From Beverwykella pulmonaria (lineage: Eukaryota > Ascomycota > Dothideomycetes > Pleosporales > Melanommataceae), in NCBI GenBank assembly GCA_001599595.1, contig BCHH01000002.1, positions 2,741,451-2,805,450 of the forward strand: a stretch of DNA of 64,000 nucleotides, in the 5' to 3' direction. The notes under the pieces are model-generated. The model did not search any database, was not told where the DNA came from, and worked only from the letters and a program-made list of their open reading frames with translations. The position numbers and the translations under genes are program-made. The stretch's first letter is position 1. Each line of letters opens with the position of its first letter. This document shows, piece after piece, positions 11,966-22,230 of this stretch.

Positions 11966-12847
11966 ATGAAGATCCTCTATGTCGGCGTAAGCCCCGCCCT
12001 CACCGCCGCATCGCCTCGCAATGTACTAACAAGCATATCTAGATCCTGAAGAACGAAAACAATCCTCCTGTCGAGCTATGCAGCGAATATAATCTACAGA
12101 GCTACAACATGTTTGTGCGAAGCAGTATCAAGGAAGTCGTACGTCGCTCCACCGTTGGCAGCTCGCGTCCGAGCAATCCTGCTATCTGTGGGAGGAAGTG
12201 GAGGCATCTGACACCAAGTTTAGATGACCGTCTTCACTGATCGCGTGGCTTCCAAAACGATGCCAGGGATGAGGCAAAGCATCACGCAAGATGAGAACGA
12301 AGATGGTACGGACACTATCTGCTCCCGCCGCATAACCGAACGCTAATTGAGTGTCCTTTCTCCAGGCTTCGTCATTCACGCATACGGGCGCACCGAAGGA
12401 ATCTGCGGGATTGTAGTATCAGATAGAGAATACCCATCTCCGGTTGCGCATCAGCTCTTGTCCAAGATATGCGACGAGTTCCTCGCCAAATACCCACGAA
12501 CCGCCTTCGCGAGCGCATCTAAGAGCGCCCCACTGCAACTCTCATTTCCTGCATTGAAGGAATACATCGTCAAATACCAGGACCCACAACAAGCCGACAG
12601 CATCACCAAGATCCAGAAGGAGCTGAGTGATACCAAGGAGGTGCTGCATAAAACCATCGAAAGTATGCTGGAGCGTGGGGAAAAGATTGACAGCCTGGTG
12701 GCCAAGAGCGATGGTCTAAGTGCTCAGAGTAAGATGTTCTATACGCAGGTATGTATGACTCCATCATTCAGTATTCCCATGAGGTGATATACTGACTGTG
12801 TATGCACGTAGGCTAAGAAACAAAACTCTTGCTGTGTGGTCATGTAA
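11966..12847 (+). CDS. ykt6: Ykt6-family R-SNARE, prenylated
   Basis: Five exons: 11966-11986, 12043-12138, 12224-12305, 12366-12748 and 12812-12847 (205 aa). All introns are GT-AG, and the first has a perfect TACTAAC branch site. The protein has an N-terminal longin domain (start MKILYVG; HAYGRTEGICGIVVSDREYP) and an R-SNARE motif near residues 145-195 (SMLERGEKIDSLVAKSDGL). It ends NSCCVVM, a CaaX box with an adjacent cysteine, matching the farnesyl plus palmitoyl anchor that Ykt6 uses instead of a transmembrane helix. Ykt6 acts in ER-Golgi, intra-Golgi, vacuolar and autophagosomal fusion. Length fits yeast Ykt6 (200 aa). The seven-codon first exon and 12-codon last exon would be easy to miss, but frame and family alignment confirm them. 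Confidence 0.95.
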
Positions 12848-13179
12848 ATCGCAAGTCTTATTCCAAAGCTTTGTTTCGATATTCTTCTTGCAGGTTGGTC
12901 ATCGGATGCGACACGTAATTTGCATACCTGCCAATACGTTCGGTTTTCTTAGATCTTCTGTCACATATTTCATTGTAAATCCCCAATTACTCAAATCCAC
13001 CCATTTATCAATACCAAAGCCTGCGGGTTATAAATGTGCAGGTAGTAATTACGCTTCAGAGCTTTCCAACGAATCATTTCATATAAGAATTTCGCGATTC
13101 CACATTCTGGATGGGTTGGTCAAGCTTACAGTCCACAGATCCTTTATCACCTCCAGAACAAAATGTTAAATTGGTATCT
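12848..13179. other. Convergent 3' region between ykt6 and the acidic-tail gene
   Basis: This 332-bp AT-rich gap must hold the 3' untranslated regions and polyadenylation sites of two converging genes. I see no further gene. Confidence 0.5.
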
Positions 13180-14295
13180 CTAGACTCCGAAGACGATAAA
13201 ATCCGTACCATCCACTATCTCTGGCTCATCGTTATCTTCCGATGTATCAAAAATGTCATCATCCTCACTTTCCTCAAATTCATTCTCTTTCTCGCCTTCC
13301 AAACTCTTATCGTCACCAGCCTCCTCCCACTGTATACACTCCATGTTTGTGTGTGATTCTGGCTCTGCCAATGGCAACAAATCTTCCGAAGTATCCGCCT
13401 CCACCCCCGAGTCCGAGTCCGAGTCCAACCCTTCATCTCCTAGACCATCGATATCCATGTCCGAGTTTGAGACAGACTCTAGATCCTCGTCTTCCTCCTC
13501 GCACTTGTATTTACCTGTCTCATACCGCGGTGACTTCCTGCAGAAATACGCCTGACACCTTCCCGCTTCAAAATTCGTGTTCTTCTCGAATCTCACCCTC
13601 TTTCTGGTCTCGTGCGTGTACTGCACCAATTTGAAATCGAAATGGATCTGCAGTTCCTTCGCCCAGTATATCTCCACGGCTATTCTCGCTGACTTCGTCT
13701 CCGCAACGCAAAAATGGGGATAGGACTCTTCCCACTCAATCTCGCACTGTGCTAACTTCTCAAACTGGTAAACCGCGTTCACTAGCTCCAATTTCCCCCT
13801 GTACCACGCCTGTAATACACTCTCATGTCGCGACTCAGGATTTACGCGCGGCTGATACGGGCCCCCGCTACATAGCGCCCTCGTTAGTAACGCCATGTAC
13901 TGCAAATGCACATCGATAGTGCAAGGAGGACACCGCTGCAACTTCTCATTCGAATCAAAAGGAATACCCGGGTGAAGGACATGCCCACACTTCACCGCGA
14001 CAGCGCTCACAGCAGCAACCTCCTCGTCCTCATTGCGCGCCTGTCCCGGGTGAAGATGCGCAGCGAGTCCGTCGAAGATGAGCACGGTGAGGGAGTGCAC
14101 CGGGTGTTCTGAGTTGCGCCAGATGAAGTAATCAGCGTATTCTAGGGCGGTGGGGAGGTGGTCGAGATCGTATGTGTTGGTTATGGATGAGCGCCGGAAG
14201 CGGAGGTAGTGTCGGAGTTCATTTGGGGGGAAGATGATAGATGCCGGGAGGTTGCGCGTTAGTGGGCGCGACTTGCTAGTGAAAGAGTAGTCCAT
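13180..14295 (-). CDS. Hypothetical protein with CGH/CPPC cluster and acidic C-terminal tail
   Basis: A 371-residue intronless frame starts at the ATG at 14293-14295. The first ~265 residues look globular, with a Cys/His group (KCGHVLHP about 25 residues before RCPPCTID) that could bind a metal. The last ~100 residues form a strongly acidic low-complexity tail rich in Glu, Asp and Ser (for example DSDSDSGVEADTSEDLLP). Such tails are common in nuclear or chromatin-associated proteins, but that is only a suggestion. I recognise no family. The overlapping frames at 13215-13634 on either strand are shadows of the repetitive acidic codons. Confidence 0.7.
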   Translation of the reverse strand: MDYSFTSKSRPLTRNLPASIIFPPNELRHYLRFRRSSITNTYDLDHLPTALEYADYFIWRNSEHPVHSLTVLIFDGLAAHLHPGQARNEDEEVAAVSAVAVKCGHVLHPGIPFDSNEKLQRCPPCTIDVHLQYMALLTRALCSGGPYQPRVNPESRHESVLQAWYRGKLELVNAVYQFEKLAQCEIEWEESYPHFCVAETKSARIAVEIYWAKELQIHFDFKLVQYTHETRKRVRFEKNTNFEAGRCQAYFCRKSPRYETGKYKCEEEDEDLESVSNSDMDIDGLGDEGLDSDSDSGVEADTSEDLLPLAEPESHTNMECIQWEEAGDDKSLEGEKENEFEESEDDDIFDTSEDNDEPEIVDGTDFIVFGV

Positions 14296-15743
14296 GGGGA
14301 TGGTAAGAGTGCGTGTTTATTGTTGTGTTTTGCGGGTGCTTGGATAGTTGATGGCTGCGATTGTGAATTTGTAGGGCTAATCGTGGTGGTATGCGATTGG
14401 GTGGAGTTGTGGATGTGAGCGTTCGAGTGGTGGTACGTGAGGCTGCCTTGAAGGGGCGTCAGAGATCGTGCGGTCGCTTTAGTGATGCGTGGTGGTATGT
14501 GATACGGTCCACTGTTGACGAACCGCGGTTTGTGTTGCGCGATCCTCTTATAGGTGTGGTGGATGGAGAAAGAATATCTGATTAGGAAAATTTGAGAGCT
14601 GCGAGCATTTTAGCCTTTTTGATGAAGATTTTGTGCGTGTGTGGTATCAAGGCGAGGTGAGACGAGTGAAGTGAAGAGGGGAAATGAGGTGAATGATGTC
14701 TCTGTTCAAGGTGGTCTATGCCATTCACTACCAAGAGAAAATGGGCATCGCAGTGACATAGATTTTACGCAAAAACAAGCAGCGCTACACATATGTGAAT
14801 TTGATGTCAGATTATACGTTGCCCTAGTCTTTACTATCTTTGGGAGTATCGTCTGCGAGCAGTGACTGTAAGTGGGTGAGAAACACTGCATTATGGTTTG
14901 CGGTGGCATCGTGGAATTTGATGGCTTGGGTTGATAAGTATGTTTGGGTAGCTTTTGAGGAGCTCAAAGACAGAATGCATAATGGCATAATGAAAAAGAT
15001 GATCGTAAGTGTTGAGCGACGCCCATGTTTTGCAGCGTGGGTCGAATTCTACTGGACGTTAGTGTTGTTGATAACGCTTCCTAGCAGAAACAAGGGGGCC
15101 ATGTGAATGAGGGATTATCCCATTCACTTATAGATACAATTAAGTCATTGAGTACGTTTTCTCTAAACTAAAAATAATAAGTATTTTCAAGCTAGCGCTG
15201 ACCATCACCCATTGTGTGCTTATTGCTATCCCACCTCAGACAAAATTCGATTCGTATTATCGAAGTTGAAGGAGTATCAAGAGTGCTTGAAGAGCAACAC
15301 TGTATATATGATAGCAAGCGGATTCAAACGCCGTGGGAAAGCATAGGCTAAGAGGCCGCAAACAAATTAGCACAACAGAGAAAAGCCTCTCTGCTGCCTC
15401 GAATATTCTTCTTCATTTTCTCTATATTTGTAAGTAGTATGCTACTGTAGCACTTATTGAATTGTTTTATATTTAGCTTTGCTGAAGGAGGGTGAGATAG
15501 CAAAACCATAGTAGAGCAACAAAAGCATGCTATTAATAGAGCAAGCGGTGGAACCCCGAAATTCACCATACCCAGTCACACCCGTAGTGCTTCACGTAAT
15601 ACCTCGCCCTTTCTACTACTTATTCCTTTTTACTAGTTCCTTCTCTTTTCACGTCGGTATTGAACTTCTTCACTCGCCTAAGCAGAAGAAAGTCATGCAC
15701 AGCACAACCACCCAAGAAACACTCCGCAAACGCAACTAAAAAG
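14296..15743. other. Gene-poor intergenic stretch
   Basis: These 1.45 kb contain only short, unconvincing frames. The first ~300 bp are G/T-rich and are probably the promoter of the minus-strand gene on the left. I see no RNA gene, tandem repeat or transposon terminus. Confidence 0.4.
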
Positions 15744-16159
15744 ATGGCACGTAAGCCACCCCCTATCCACCCAATATATGTACACTCCTAAGATCTCCCC
15801 CTCCCTCTCAGCCGGTACTCACACCTCTGAGATCATTGGGATATGGTAAGAACGGCGTCTAGCTGCCCAATTTTCACGGTGGAGATCCACGTCCAGTTCC
15901 TAAAGTTGTTCAGGAGGGGCAGGAGAGCAAGAACGGGACGTGGAGAATGCGGATAGGTGTGGATGGAGGGGAATATGTGGTACTAAACAAGTGCTGGTAT
16001 TACGTGCGGTGTGAGCTTGCGAATGTAGTTTATATGGTGCAGCAATTGAGAGCGAAGGGAGACTGGGAGAGCAAGAATCCGGGTGCGGACGTTGGCGGAC
16101 ACTGGCCGAATAGTAGGGCTTTAGAGGTTGAGATTGGAAAGACTAATTTGGGACTGTGA
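15744..16159 (+). pseudogene. Small broken gene of unknown family (frameshift plus stop)
   Basis: An ATG at 15744 leads into a plausible intron (15751-15811, GTAAGC to CTCTCAG) and an exon reading PGTHTSEIIGIW, then TAA at 15847. About 16 bp later, in another frame, an open frame from 15863 to a stop at 16157-16159 looks like a continuation (starting LPNFHGGDPRPVPK, later GTWRMRIGVDGGEYVVLN). Joining them would need a frameshift and loss of a TAG at 15860; the only GT-AG pair between them is too short and gives the wrong frame. I read this as a small gene broken by an indel and a nonsense change. No family is recognised. An unusual splice or sequence error cannot be excluded. Confidence 0.35.
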
Positions 16160-17517
16160 GAAGTGGCGCTAAAAGGGGAGGCAGGGGCTAGTTCCTCCTC
16201 TACAGGTTCTCAACCAGTTGGGTAAGAAAGATAGCGGCCCTCGTCAAGAACAAGTTGTTCGCTTCTTCTCAGAGACCGATGATTACTTGATGGAGTGCAG
16301 CCGGCGGCGTGCACACTTCTAATGCAAATCATCAAAGTACGTTCCTGGTAATTATGGGATATCCAAGAGGTTTAGAGAACCACTCCTGGAATTCGTGCCT
16401 CGAGGCTGGCGTGGACCATTGCAAGCTCTTCTTCATGAATACAGAGGCCGATATGGACGAACGGCCTGATCCATCGAAGCAAGGACTGCTCGGGATACCA
16501 ATACGCGGCGCGGGTCCTGAAGTTGCTTCGAGAAGCAAAGTCGCCGGGGGACATGAAGAGCAAGAATTAACTCATAGCGCTGATGAAGACGTGAGATGCG
16601 GTGAAAATAAGGAAGCCTGCTTCACCGACGGTGAACTAAGTGGATATTGAAGAGTTGCGCTTCTTTAACTAGGAGCAAGGTCCCCACGATGTTCGTCGCA
16701 CTGCCCCTACTGCACCATCCTCGACTTCTATACTACGGCTCGTCTGAAACATCAGGAGAGATGGGTAGAAGGCTGAATATAGCTAGGCTGATATCGGCGC
16801 AAAGAGCACAGAATTAAAGGTGGAGAGTGAAGTCAATGATGATGAATACGGTTGGGAGTGCTTGGGGAATCGGATGCTGCTCAACGAAGAGCAAGGGCAG
16901 ACTCCGCTTTGGAGTATACTAGCGGGATTGTTCTTTTCTATCATAAGAGGTTTAGCTGGTTTGGATTGATCTTGCTCCTATTGCCAATATCTACATCACT
17001 ACTCTCGACGAGTCCCGGCTAGGTGATACCATTAAAGCCTTTTCTTCGCTTGGGGGAACTCGGGAGCGAAGTCGGATTGCCTTGCTGTAGATTACAGGGG
17101 GACTATCCGCCATGGGAGCATGTTAGAAGAAGGTAGCGAAATCCAAAAAGCCAGAATGCCCAGGCGTGAATTCAGTTCGGTTGCTCTAGCACGTGATGAC
17201 TCGTATTATGTAATTGCCAAATCCACCTGCGAACCTTGTTCCGACGCGTTTCTCGCACGTCTCTGGTCAACGAACGCGTTGTTTTCTTACCATTTACTTT
17301 GACCTCGTGCTTGAGTATCAATGGAAATCCATTCACTAATGAGCGAAACAGCTGCAGCTCATACCTAGTCATCATCTTAACCACATGCAGACAAAGTACG
17401 AGCTTATCCGTCCCCGCAGACATCATGTAATGAATCAACATCTCTCCGGCCTCCCCGGCACGCGCTCCCGACGTCCTTCCTGCTCCTGTCCTCCTCCTTT
17501 TCTCTGTCACCTCCATC
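16160..17517. other. Gene-poor intergenic stretch
   Basis: I see no gene with domain or splice support in these 1.36 kb. A 113-codon frame at 16309-16650 is low in hydrophobic residues and has an equally long antisense frame, so I do not call it. The last 200 bp are probably the promoter of the monooxygenase that follows. Confidence 0.4.
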
Positions 17518-18843
17518 ATGTCTCGAACTACAGCGTTGGAGACATCGCCTTTCCAGAACCACGCCACGCTTCCCGTCGCCATCATTGGAGGCGGCCTCAG
17601 TGGTCTTGCGCTGGCGATTGGGCTGCGCAAGCATGGCATACACTTCCACATCTATGAAGCCGTTGCCGCCGTGTCTGAGATTGGCGCTGGAATCGCGTTC
17701 GGGCCCAATTCCACCAAAGCCCTCTCCCTAATCGACGAGTCGTTGATCGAGGGCTACAAGAAGCACGCAACCTTCAATGAGAACCGCGAGCACGACCACA
17801 CGTTCATGTCAATAAGGTGGGGTATGGATCAGAAGAAGGAGGATGGGGCCAAGGCTGGCGAGCTGATGTGCCATTTCGATGATAGGTGGAATCCCGAGGC
17901 GGCGCAGAAGCTGGGAGTGAGGACGCGGAGCTGTATACACCGGGCGCGGCTGCTGGAAGTGCTCAGTGGGCTCCTGCCAGCGGACCTGATAACATTTGGC
18001 AAGAGCTTCGAGGGTGTCGAAGAGCAGGCCGATGGCACGCTCAAGCTGCTCTTTGCGGACGGCACAACAGCGATGGCGAGTGCTGTCATTGGCTGCGATG
18101 GGATCAAAAGCAAGGTACGGCAGGTTGTATGCAGACCGCACATCGAGGCTACCTACGCTGGCGAATGTGCGTGGCGAGCGATGGTGCCTAGGGTTGAAGC
18201 AGAAAAGGCGCTTGGAGCTGAGTTTGCGCGCAATGGTCAACTCTACTGTGGCTACGGTGCATACATGGTCACGTACCCCGTGGAGCACGGTGACTTCATA
18301 AACATGGTGGCGATACCTCACGAGCCGGGAAACTCGTGGACATGGGACCGGCCCGAGTGGACAATCCCCGCTAGCAGAGACGAATTCGAGAAGCAATTCA
18401 AAGGATGGTATCCTCCGCTGGTCGACCTGATCAAACGGTACTGCGCGCCGGACAAGTGGGCCATTTTCAATGTTGAGCATTCAGCACCGTACTTCAGGGG
18501 CCGCATCTGCTTGCTCGGTGACAGCGCGCATGCCGCGACTCCGCATCTTGGAGCAGGTGCTGGCATGGCCATGGAGGATGCGTATATCCTGAGCAACCTC
18601 ATTGCCTCGGCGAGCGGGATTGAAAGCGTAGAGAAGGCGTTCTGCGCTTTCGATGCCGTGCGGCGGCCTCGAACACAGAAGCTAGTCGAGCGTAGTCGCT
18701 CCGCTGGCTCTGCGATTGAATTCCTCATGCCGGGAATTGGGGATAATGTGGAGCTGATGAAGGAGCATCTCGAGGAGTCGTACAAGTGGTTGTGGCACGA
18801 AGACCTTGAGGCTCAGCTTGAGCAGGCAAAGAAACTTCTGTAG
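17518..18843 (+). CDS. FAD-dependent monooxygenase, salicylate-hydroxylase-like
   Basis: A 441-residue intronless group A flavoprotein hydroxylase. The dinucleotide-binding motif GGGLSG lies at residues 24-29 after a beta strand (PVAII). The middle motif is VIGCDGIKSKVR, and the FAD ribityl-binding GD motif is RICLLGDSAHAATPHLGAGA. Together these define the p-hydroxybenzoate/salicylate hydroxylase family, which uses NAD(P)H and O2 to hydroxylate aromatic or polyketide-like substrates; the substrate here cannot be read from sequence. There is no signal peptide, so it is probably cytosolic. It is the first of four consecutive oxidoreductase genes (17.5-24.2 kb), which suggests, without proving, a shared catabolic or secondary-metabolic role. 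Confidence 0.9.
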   Translation: MSRTTALETSPFQNHATLPVAIIGGGLSGLALAIGLRKHGIHFHIYEAVAAVSEIGAGIAFGPNSTKALSLIDESLIEGYKKHATFNENREHDHTFMSIRWGMDQKKEDGAKAGELMCHFDDRWNPEAAQKLGVRTRSCIHRARLLEVLSGLLPADLITFGKSFEGVEEQADGTLKLLFADGTTAMASAVIGCDGIKSKVRQVVCRPHIEATYAGECAWRAMVPRVEAEKALGAEFARNGQLYCGYGAYMVTYPVEHGDFINMVAIPHEPGNSWTWDRPEWTIPASRDEFEKQFKGWYPPLVDLIKRYCAPDKWAIFNVEHSAPYFRGRICLLGDSAHAATPHLGAGAGMAMEDAYILSNLIASASGIESVEKAFCAFDAVRRPRTQKLVERSRSAGSAIEFLMPGIGDNVELMKEHLEESYKWLWHEDLEAQLEQAKKLL

Positions 18844-19427
18844 GTGACATTGCTGACTGCAGTCCTTCGAGTATATTCCCAATTCACCACTATCAGACCA
18901 CATGATTATCGAGTTGGTGCTCGTTTCACTATATCTTTGCCTTTCGGCTGTCAGTATCCTTGACATCCTCCACTTTTTTCCCGTAATTTTGTAGCCTTCT
19001 CTCCCCTTCTCTCCTGTGGTTAATAATAGTAGCCATTCATCCTACAAAGAATCACAGTTTGCCCGTTGGAAGCAATGCAGGGCTGGAGACATTTTTGATT
19101 TTTCATCATGACCTGAGGGAACTCCGCTTTTAGCTGACAAATGGCCGTGCGGTCAACTTTCGATTGTTATCCTTCACCCTTGCAACCTCGGCGTTTTCAG
19201 CGTCGGATTTTCGGGAAATTTCCACATTTCTACTTTGATTTCGAATCGTCGCCGAGCCCGTATTTTGGTACCAAGTCACAAAAATATATATACTACTTCG
19301 TGAACATTGTTGCAAATTCATTCGGCTCTCAACTGTTCACATCATCGCCTGTACCTCCTCCCAGACCACAAGCAAGCCAAATCGCTCTCCACCAACTCGC
19401 CCCTCCTCGTCCACTGCCAATATCACC
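18844..19427. other. Intergenic between monooxygenase and old yellow enzyme
   Basis: This 584-bp gap must contain the 3' end of the monooxygenase gene and the promoter of the next. A TATA-like AAAATATATATAC lies near 19280, about 150 bp before the old-yellow-enzyme ATG, and the leader is C-rich. Confidence 0.4.
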
Positions 19428-20528
19428 ATGTCGCCCTCCCGCCTCTTTGAGCCCCTCAAGGTGGGCAACCTGTCGCTCAAACAACGCATCGCCATGGCTC
19501 CTCTGACCCGCTTTCGCGCAAACGACACCCACGCACCCCTCCCCATGGTAGCAGACTACTACGCCCAGCGCGCATCCGCCCCTGGCACTCTACTTATCTC
19601 AGAAGCCACCTTTATAGGCGCCCCATACGGCGGTTACGCCAACGCACCAGGAATCTACACTAATGAGCAAATCACCGCATGGCGTGCCGTCACCGACGCC
19701 GTTCACAAGAAAGGCAGCTACATCTACCTGCAACTGTGGGCGCTCGGCCGCGTCGCGAAGCCCCAAATAGCTGCAAAAGAAGGATTCACAGTCAAGGGCG
19801 CCAGTGCCATTCGACTGTCTGACGATCTCGCCGAACCCGTTCCCTTTGACAATTCCGACATCTCCGCCGCTATTGACGCCTACGCTGCAGCCGCGAAAAA
19901 CGCCATTTCCGCTGGCTTTGACGGAGTGGAAATCCACGGCGCGAACGGCTACTTGATTGACCAGTTCCTGCAACCCGCGACCAACCAGCGCACCGACTCA
20001 TACGGCGGCTCCATAGAGAACCGCTCGAGATTCGCAGTCGAGGTCACCAAGGCCGTTGTCGAGGCCGTGGGCGCAGAACGCACGGGCATCCGCCTTAGCC
20101 CCTTCACCACCTTCCAGGGCATGGGCATGGAAGACCCCATCCCGCAGTTTTCCGACGTCATCACTAAGCTCGATGCGCTGGATATTGCATACATCCACCT
20201 TGTAAATTCCGGCGTGGCCGGAAACGTAGATGTCGAGGACAGTCCCCACTCCCCCGCGCCGCTCATCAAACTCTTCAAGAACCCCGTTCTGATCGCTGGT
20301 GGGTATGTGGCCGACTCCGCGAAGAGACTTGTAGATGAGGAATATCCCGAGAAGGATATTGTGGCCGTGTTTGGACGGTACTTCATCTCCACCCCAGACC
20401 TGGTGTTCAGGTTGAAGGAGGGCATTGCGTTTGCCGAGTACAACCCTAAAACATTCTACAATGCCGGAAGCGAGACGGGATACCTAGATTATCCGTTCAG
20501 CAATGAGTTCTTGGCGGCACAGGCTTAG
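19428..20528 (+). CDS. NADH:flavin oxidoreductase, old yellow enzyme family
   Basis: A 366-residue intronless FMN-dependent ene-reductase. It opens with the family pattern RLFEPLKVGNLSLKQRIAMA and APLTRFR (the Thr that tunes the flavin). The substrate-binding pair is intact in EIHGANGYLIDQF: His170 and Asn173, with Tyr175 at the place of the catalytic proton donor of yeast OYE1. DSYGGSIENRSRF and FGRYFISTPDLV complete the TIM-barrel signature and phosphate-binding end. Family members reduce activated C=C bonds of enones using NADPH, and some act in alkaloid or jasmonate-like pathways. It sits 584 bp after the FAD monooxygenase and converges with the interrupted PhyH gene. All key residues are present, so it is expected to be active. 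Confidence 0.93.
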   Translation: MSPSRLFEPLKVGNLSLKQRIAMAPLTRFRANDTHAPLPMVADYYAQRASAPGTLLISEATFIGAPYGGYANAPGIYTNEQITAWRAVTDAVHKKGSYIYLQLWALGRVAKPQIAAKEGFTVKGASAIRLSDDLAEPVPFDNSDISAAIDAYAAAAKNAISAGFDGVEIHGANGYLIDQFLQPATNQRTDSYGGSIENRSRFAVEVTKAVVEAVGAERTGIRLSPFTTFQGMGMEDPIPQFSDVITKLDALDIAYIHLVNSGVAGNVDVEDSPHSPAPLIKLFKNPVLIAGGYVADSAKRLVDEEYPEKDIVAVFGRYFISTPDLVFRLKEGIAFAEYNPKTFYNAGSETGYLDYPFSNEFLAAQA

Positions 20529-20745
20529 ATTTGGTTATTAGATGCATGAGATAGATTATAGTTGCGAGACGTGACATGACATAGCGAGATAGCATATAGA
20601 AGGCGTTCTTCGTAGTATTACTTATTACGTTCTATCACATTTTCTACTTCAGCTCTTCCACATCAACTTCATTCTTCGTAATGTCTTTCACATACACCAT
20701 TCTTCTCACGGCTTCGCTCCCCTGCCGCTCTCCTCCCCGCTCCCT

Positions 20746-21600
20746 TCACGCTAGCAAAAATTCCGGACTCCTCAAATCCACCCACCCCAAATTCGGCTCA
20801 CTCATCCTCCATCCCAGCCTTTCCTGTGCGACCTCACTCCAGTTTCTAACCTCCTCTTTCCCATATGTCAAATAGCTAATCTCCTCCTGCCGATATACGC
20901 CCGAGCAGCAGAACATGATATGCACTATTCGATTTCCCTCGGGTAGACTATATTCTCCAGCTCCGTGATAGAGCGAGCCGAGCATCATGAACGCCTCACC
21001 CTTCCTCGACTCGGCGTCGACTACTAGGCTGGTGCCGGTGGTGGAGTCCACGAAAGAAGGTGGCGAGTCGCCCCAGAGGTGGCTGCCGGGAACGACGCGT
21101 GTAGCCCCATTCTCGCGAAACGTATCGCATCCCGGGACGAAGAGTCCGAGCAGCATGTCTCTATTTGGCGTGTAAGTTGAGGAAGCAGTGTGCCGCGCGT
21201 GGTGGTTCTTGTCGTCGCGGTGGAGGCGCTGGGCCGGTGTGCCGGGGCGGGTATCCATTGTTATTGAGATGGAGAGTAAAGGCGGGCAGGTATGCGTCTC
21301 GGGCTCTTCATTGTAGTAGTTCGTCGTCGTCAGGTTGAGGAAGTGCGTCACCATGTCTTGATACAGGTCGTCCTCGAAGAACTTCTCCCTAACCGTCCTA
21401 CTCCGCCCAATCAACCGCGTACAGGTCCGAGTCCCGCCATTCAGCGCGCCGACTGTACTCCCTTTCTCCTCTGCATCGAGGTACGGTTGGACTTCTTTTC
21501 TTGCTTGTTCTAATTCCTCTTCGCCGGTGAACCCTGTGATTATGACACAGCCGTCTTTTTCGAGCGCGGAGATGAAAGAGCTTTGTGGGCTGGTATAGGG
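20746..21600 (-). pseudogene. PhyH (phytanoyl-CoA dioxygenase)-family gene, N-terminus split by a MITE
   Basis: About 285 codons of a non-heme Fe(II)/2-oxoglutarate dioxygenase remain intact. The first two iron ligands lie in RLHRDDKNHH, the distal His in SLYHGAGEYS, and the 2-oxoglutarate-binding Arg in EGNRIVHIMF. The open frame runs upstream into repeat DNA and begins only at a GTG (21699); no ATG precedes the conserved domain. Beyond the 604-bp element at 21609-22212, an ATG at 22228-22230 is followed by five codons ending exactly in the duplicated 8 bp. Skipping the insertion and one duplication copy gives one continuous frame of 290 codons with a normal start. The gene was therefore split after its sixth codon. 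The rest of the frame is undamaged, which suggests a recent event; splicing or a downstream start could still give product. Confidence 0.85.
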
Positions 21601-21608
21601 GAGGCGTT

Positions 21609-22212
21609 CAGCGTGGTAATCCGTACGTACACCGTATATCCGTAGTATTTGAAGAAGTTGTACGGTCCAAATTAGCACCTCTGTACGTACGTACGGCACC
21701 TGTAGGATGAGATGAGCTTACGGATCCAAATTTGCACCTCTGTACGTACGTACGGAGACCACCGTATACGCCGTATACGGGTGTTTTAGTCTTGGCGCGA
21801 AATGTAGGCGCGAAGTTTGATAAGATGACTCTCTACAGCCTTGTTTTGTAGCCAGTTTTTCTGTAGTTGTATTGCTTTGATTGTAGCTCCACCAAAGCAA
21901 ATTTCCAGGGCGTTTCAAACCCACTAAGTGGTAAGGCAACGCGCCACTTGTGGAGGAAGAGGAGGCTTGCTTCGCTAACCGCTTTAGGACTACTCCAAAA
22001 ACAAGCTTTTACAACACCAAACAATCGCCTATGTAGGCGCTTATACGCGAAAACTACAATCATATTTACGGTACCATATACGCGTAGAATTGAAAATCAC
22101 CTACGGTACGCCCCACAACCATACGTACTCAACTGCCTGTACGTACGTACGGCTTACAAAGCAGCTACGGTGCCGTAACTTACGACCGTACTACGTACTG
22201 ATTACCACGCTG
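21609..22212. mobile_element. hAT-type MITE, 604 bp, inserted in the PhyH gene
   Basis: The ends are inverted repeats: left CAGCGTGGTAATCCGTACGTA, right (reverse strand) the same except one base (A for C at position 14). Identical 8-bp direct repeats GAGGCGTT flank it at 21601-21608 and 22213-22220. Ends beginning CAG with an 8-bp duplication are the hallmark of hAT elements. It is too short for a transposase and no transposase-like frame is seen, so it is non-autonomous. Inside are three copies of CTGTACGTACGTACGG (21681-21696, 21740-21755, 22137-22152); the first two lie in a longer ~35-bp direct repeat and may be subterminal transposase-binding sites. Confidence 0.88.
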
Positions 22213-22230
22213 GAGGCGTTGGATCGACAT

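Noticed and set aside
13215..13634. Several frames overlapping the acidic-tail gene
   Set aside because: Low-complexity GA-rich codons leave all frames open; only the 371-codon frame has a non-repetitive body.
16309..16650. 113-codon plus-strand frame
   Set aside because: Low hydrophobic content, equal antisense frames and no homologous motif.
20746..21699. PhyH gene starting at GTG 21699 as a normal gene start
   Set aside because: The first 33 codons are MITE sequence; the restored start beyond the element fits much better.
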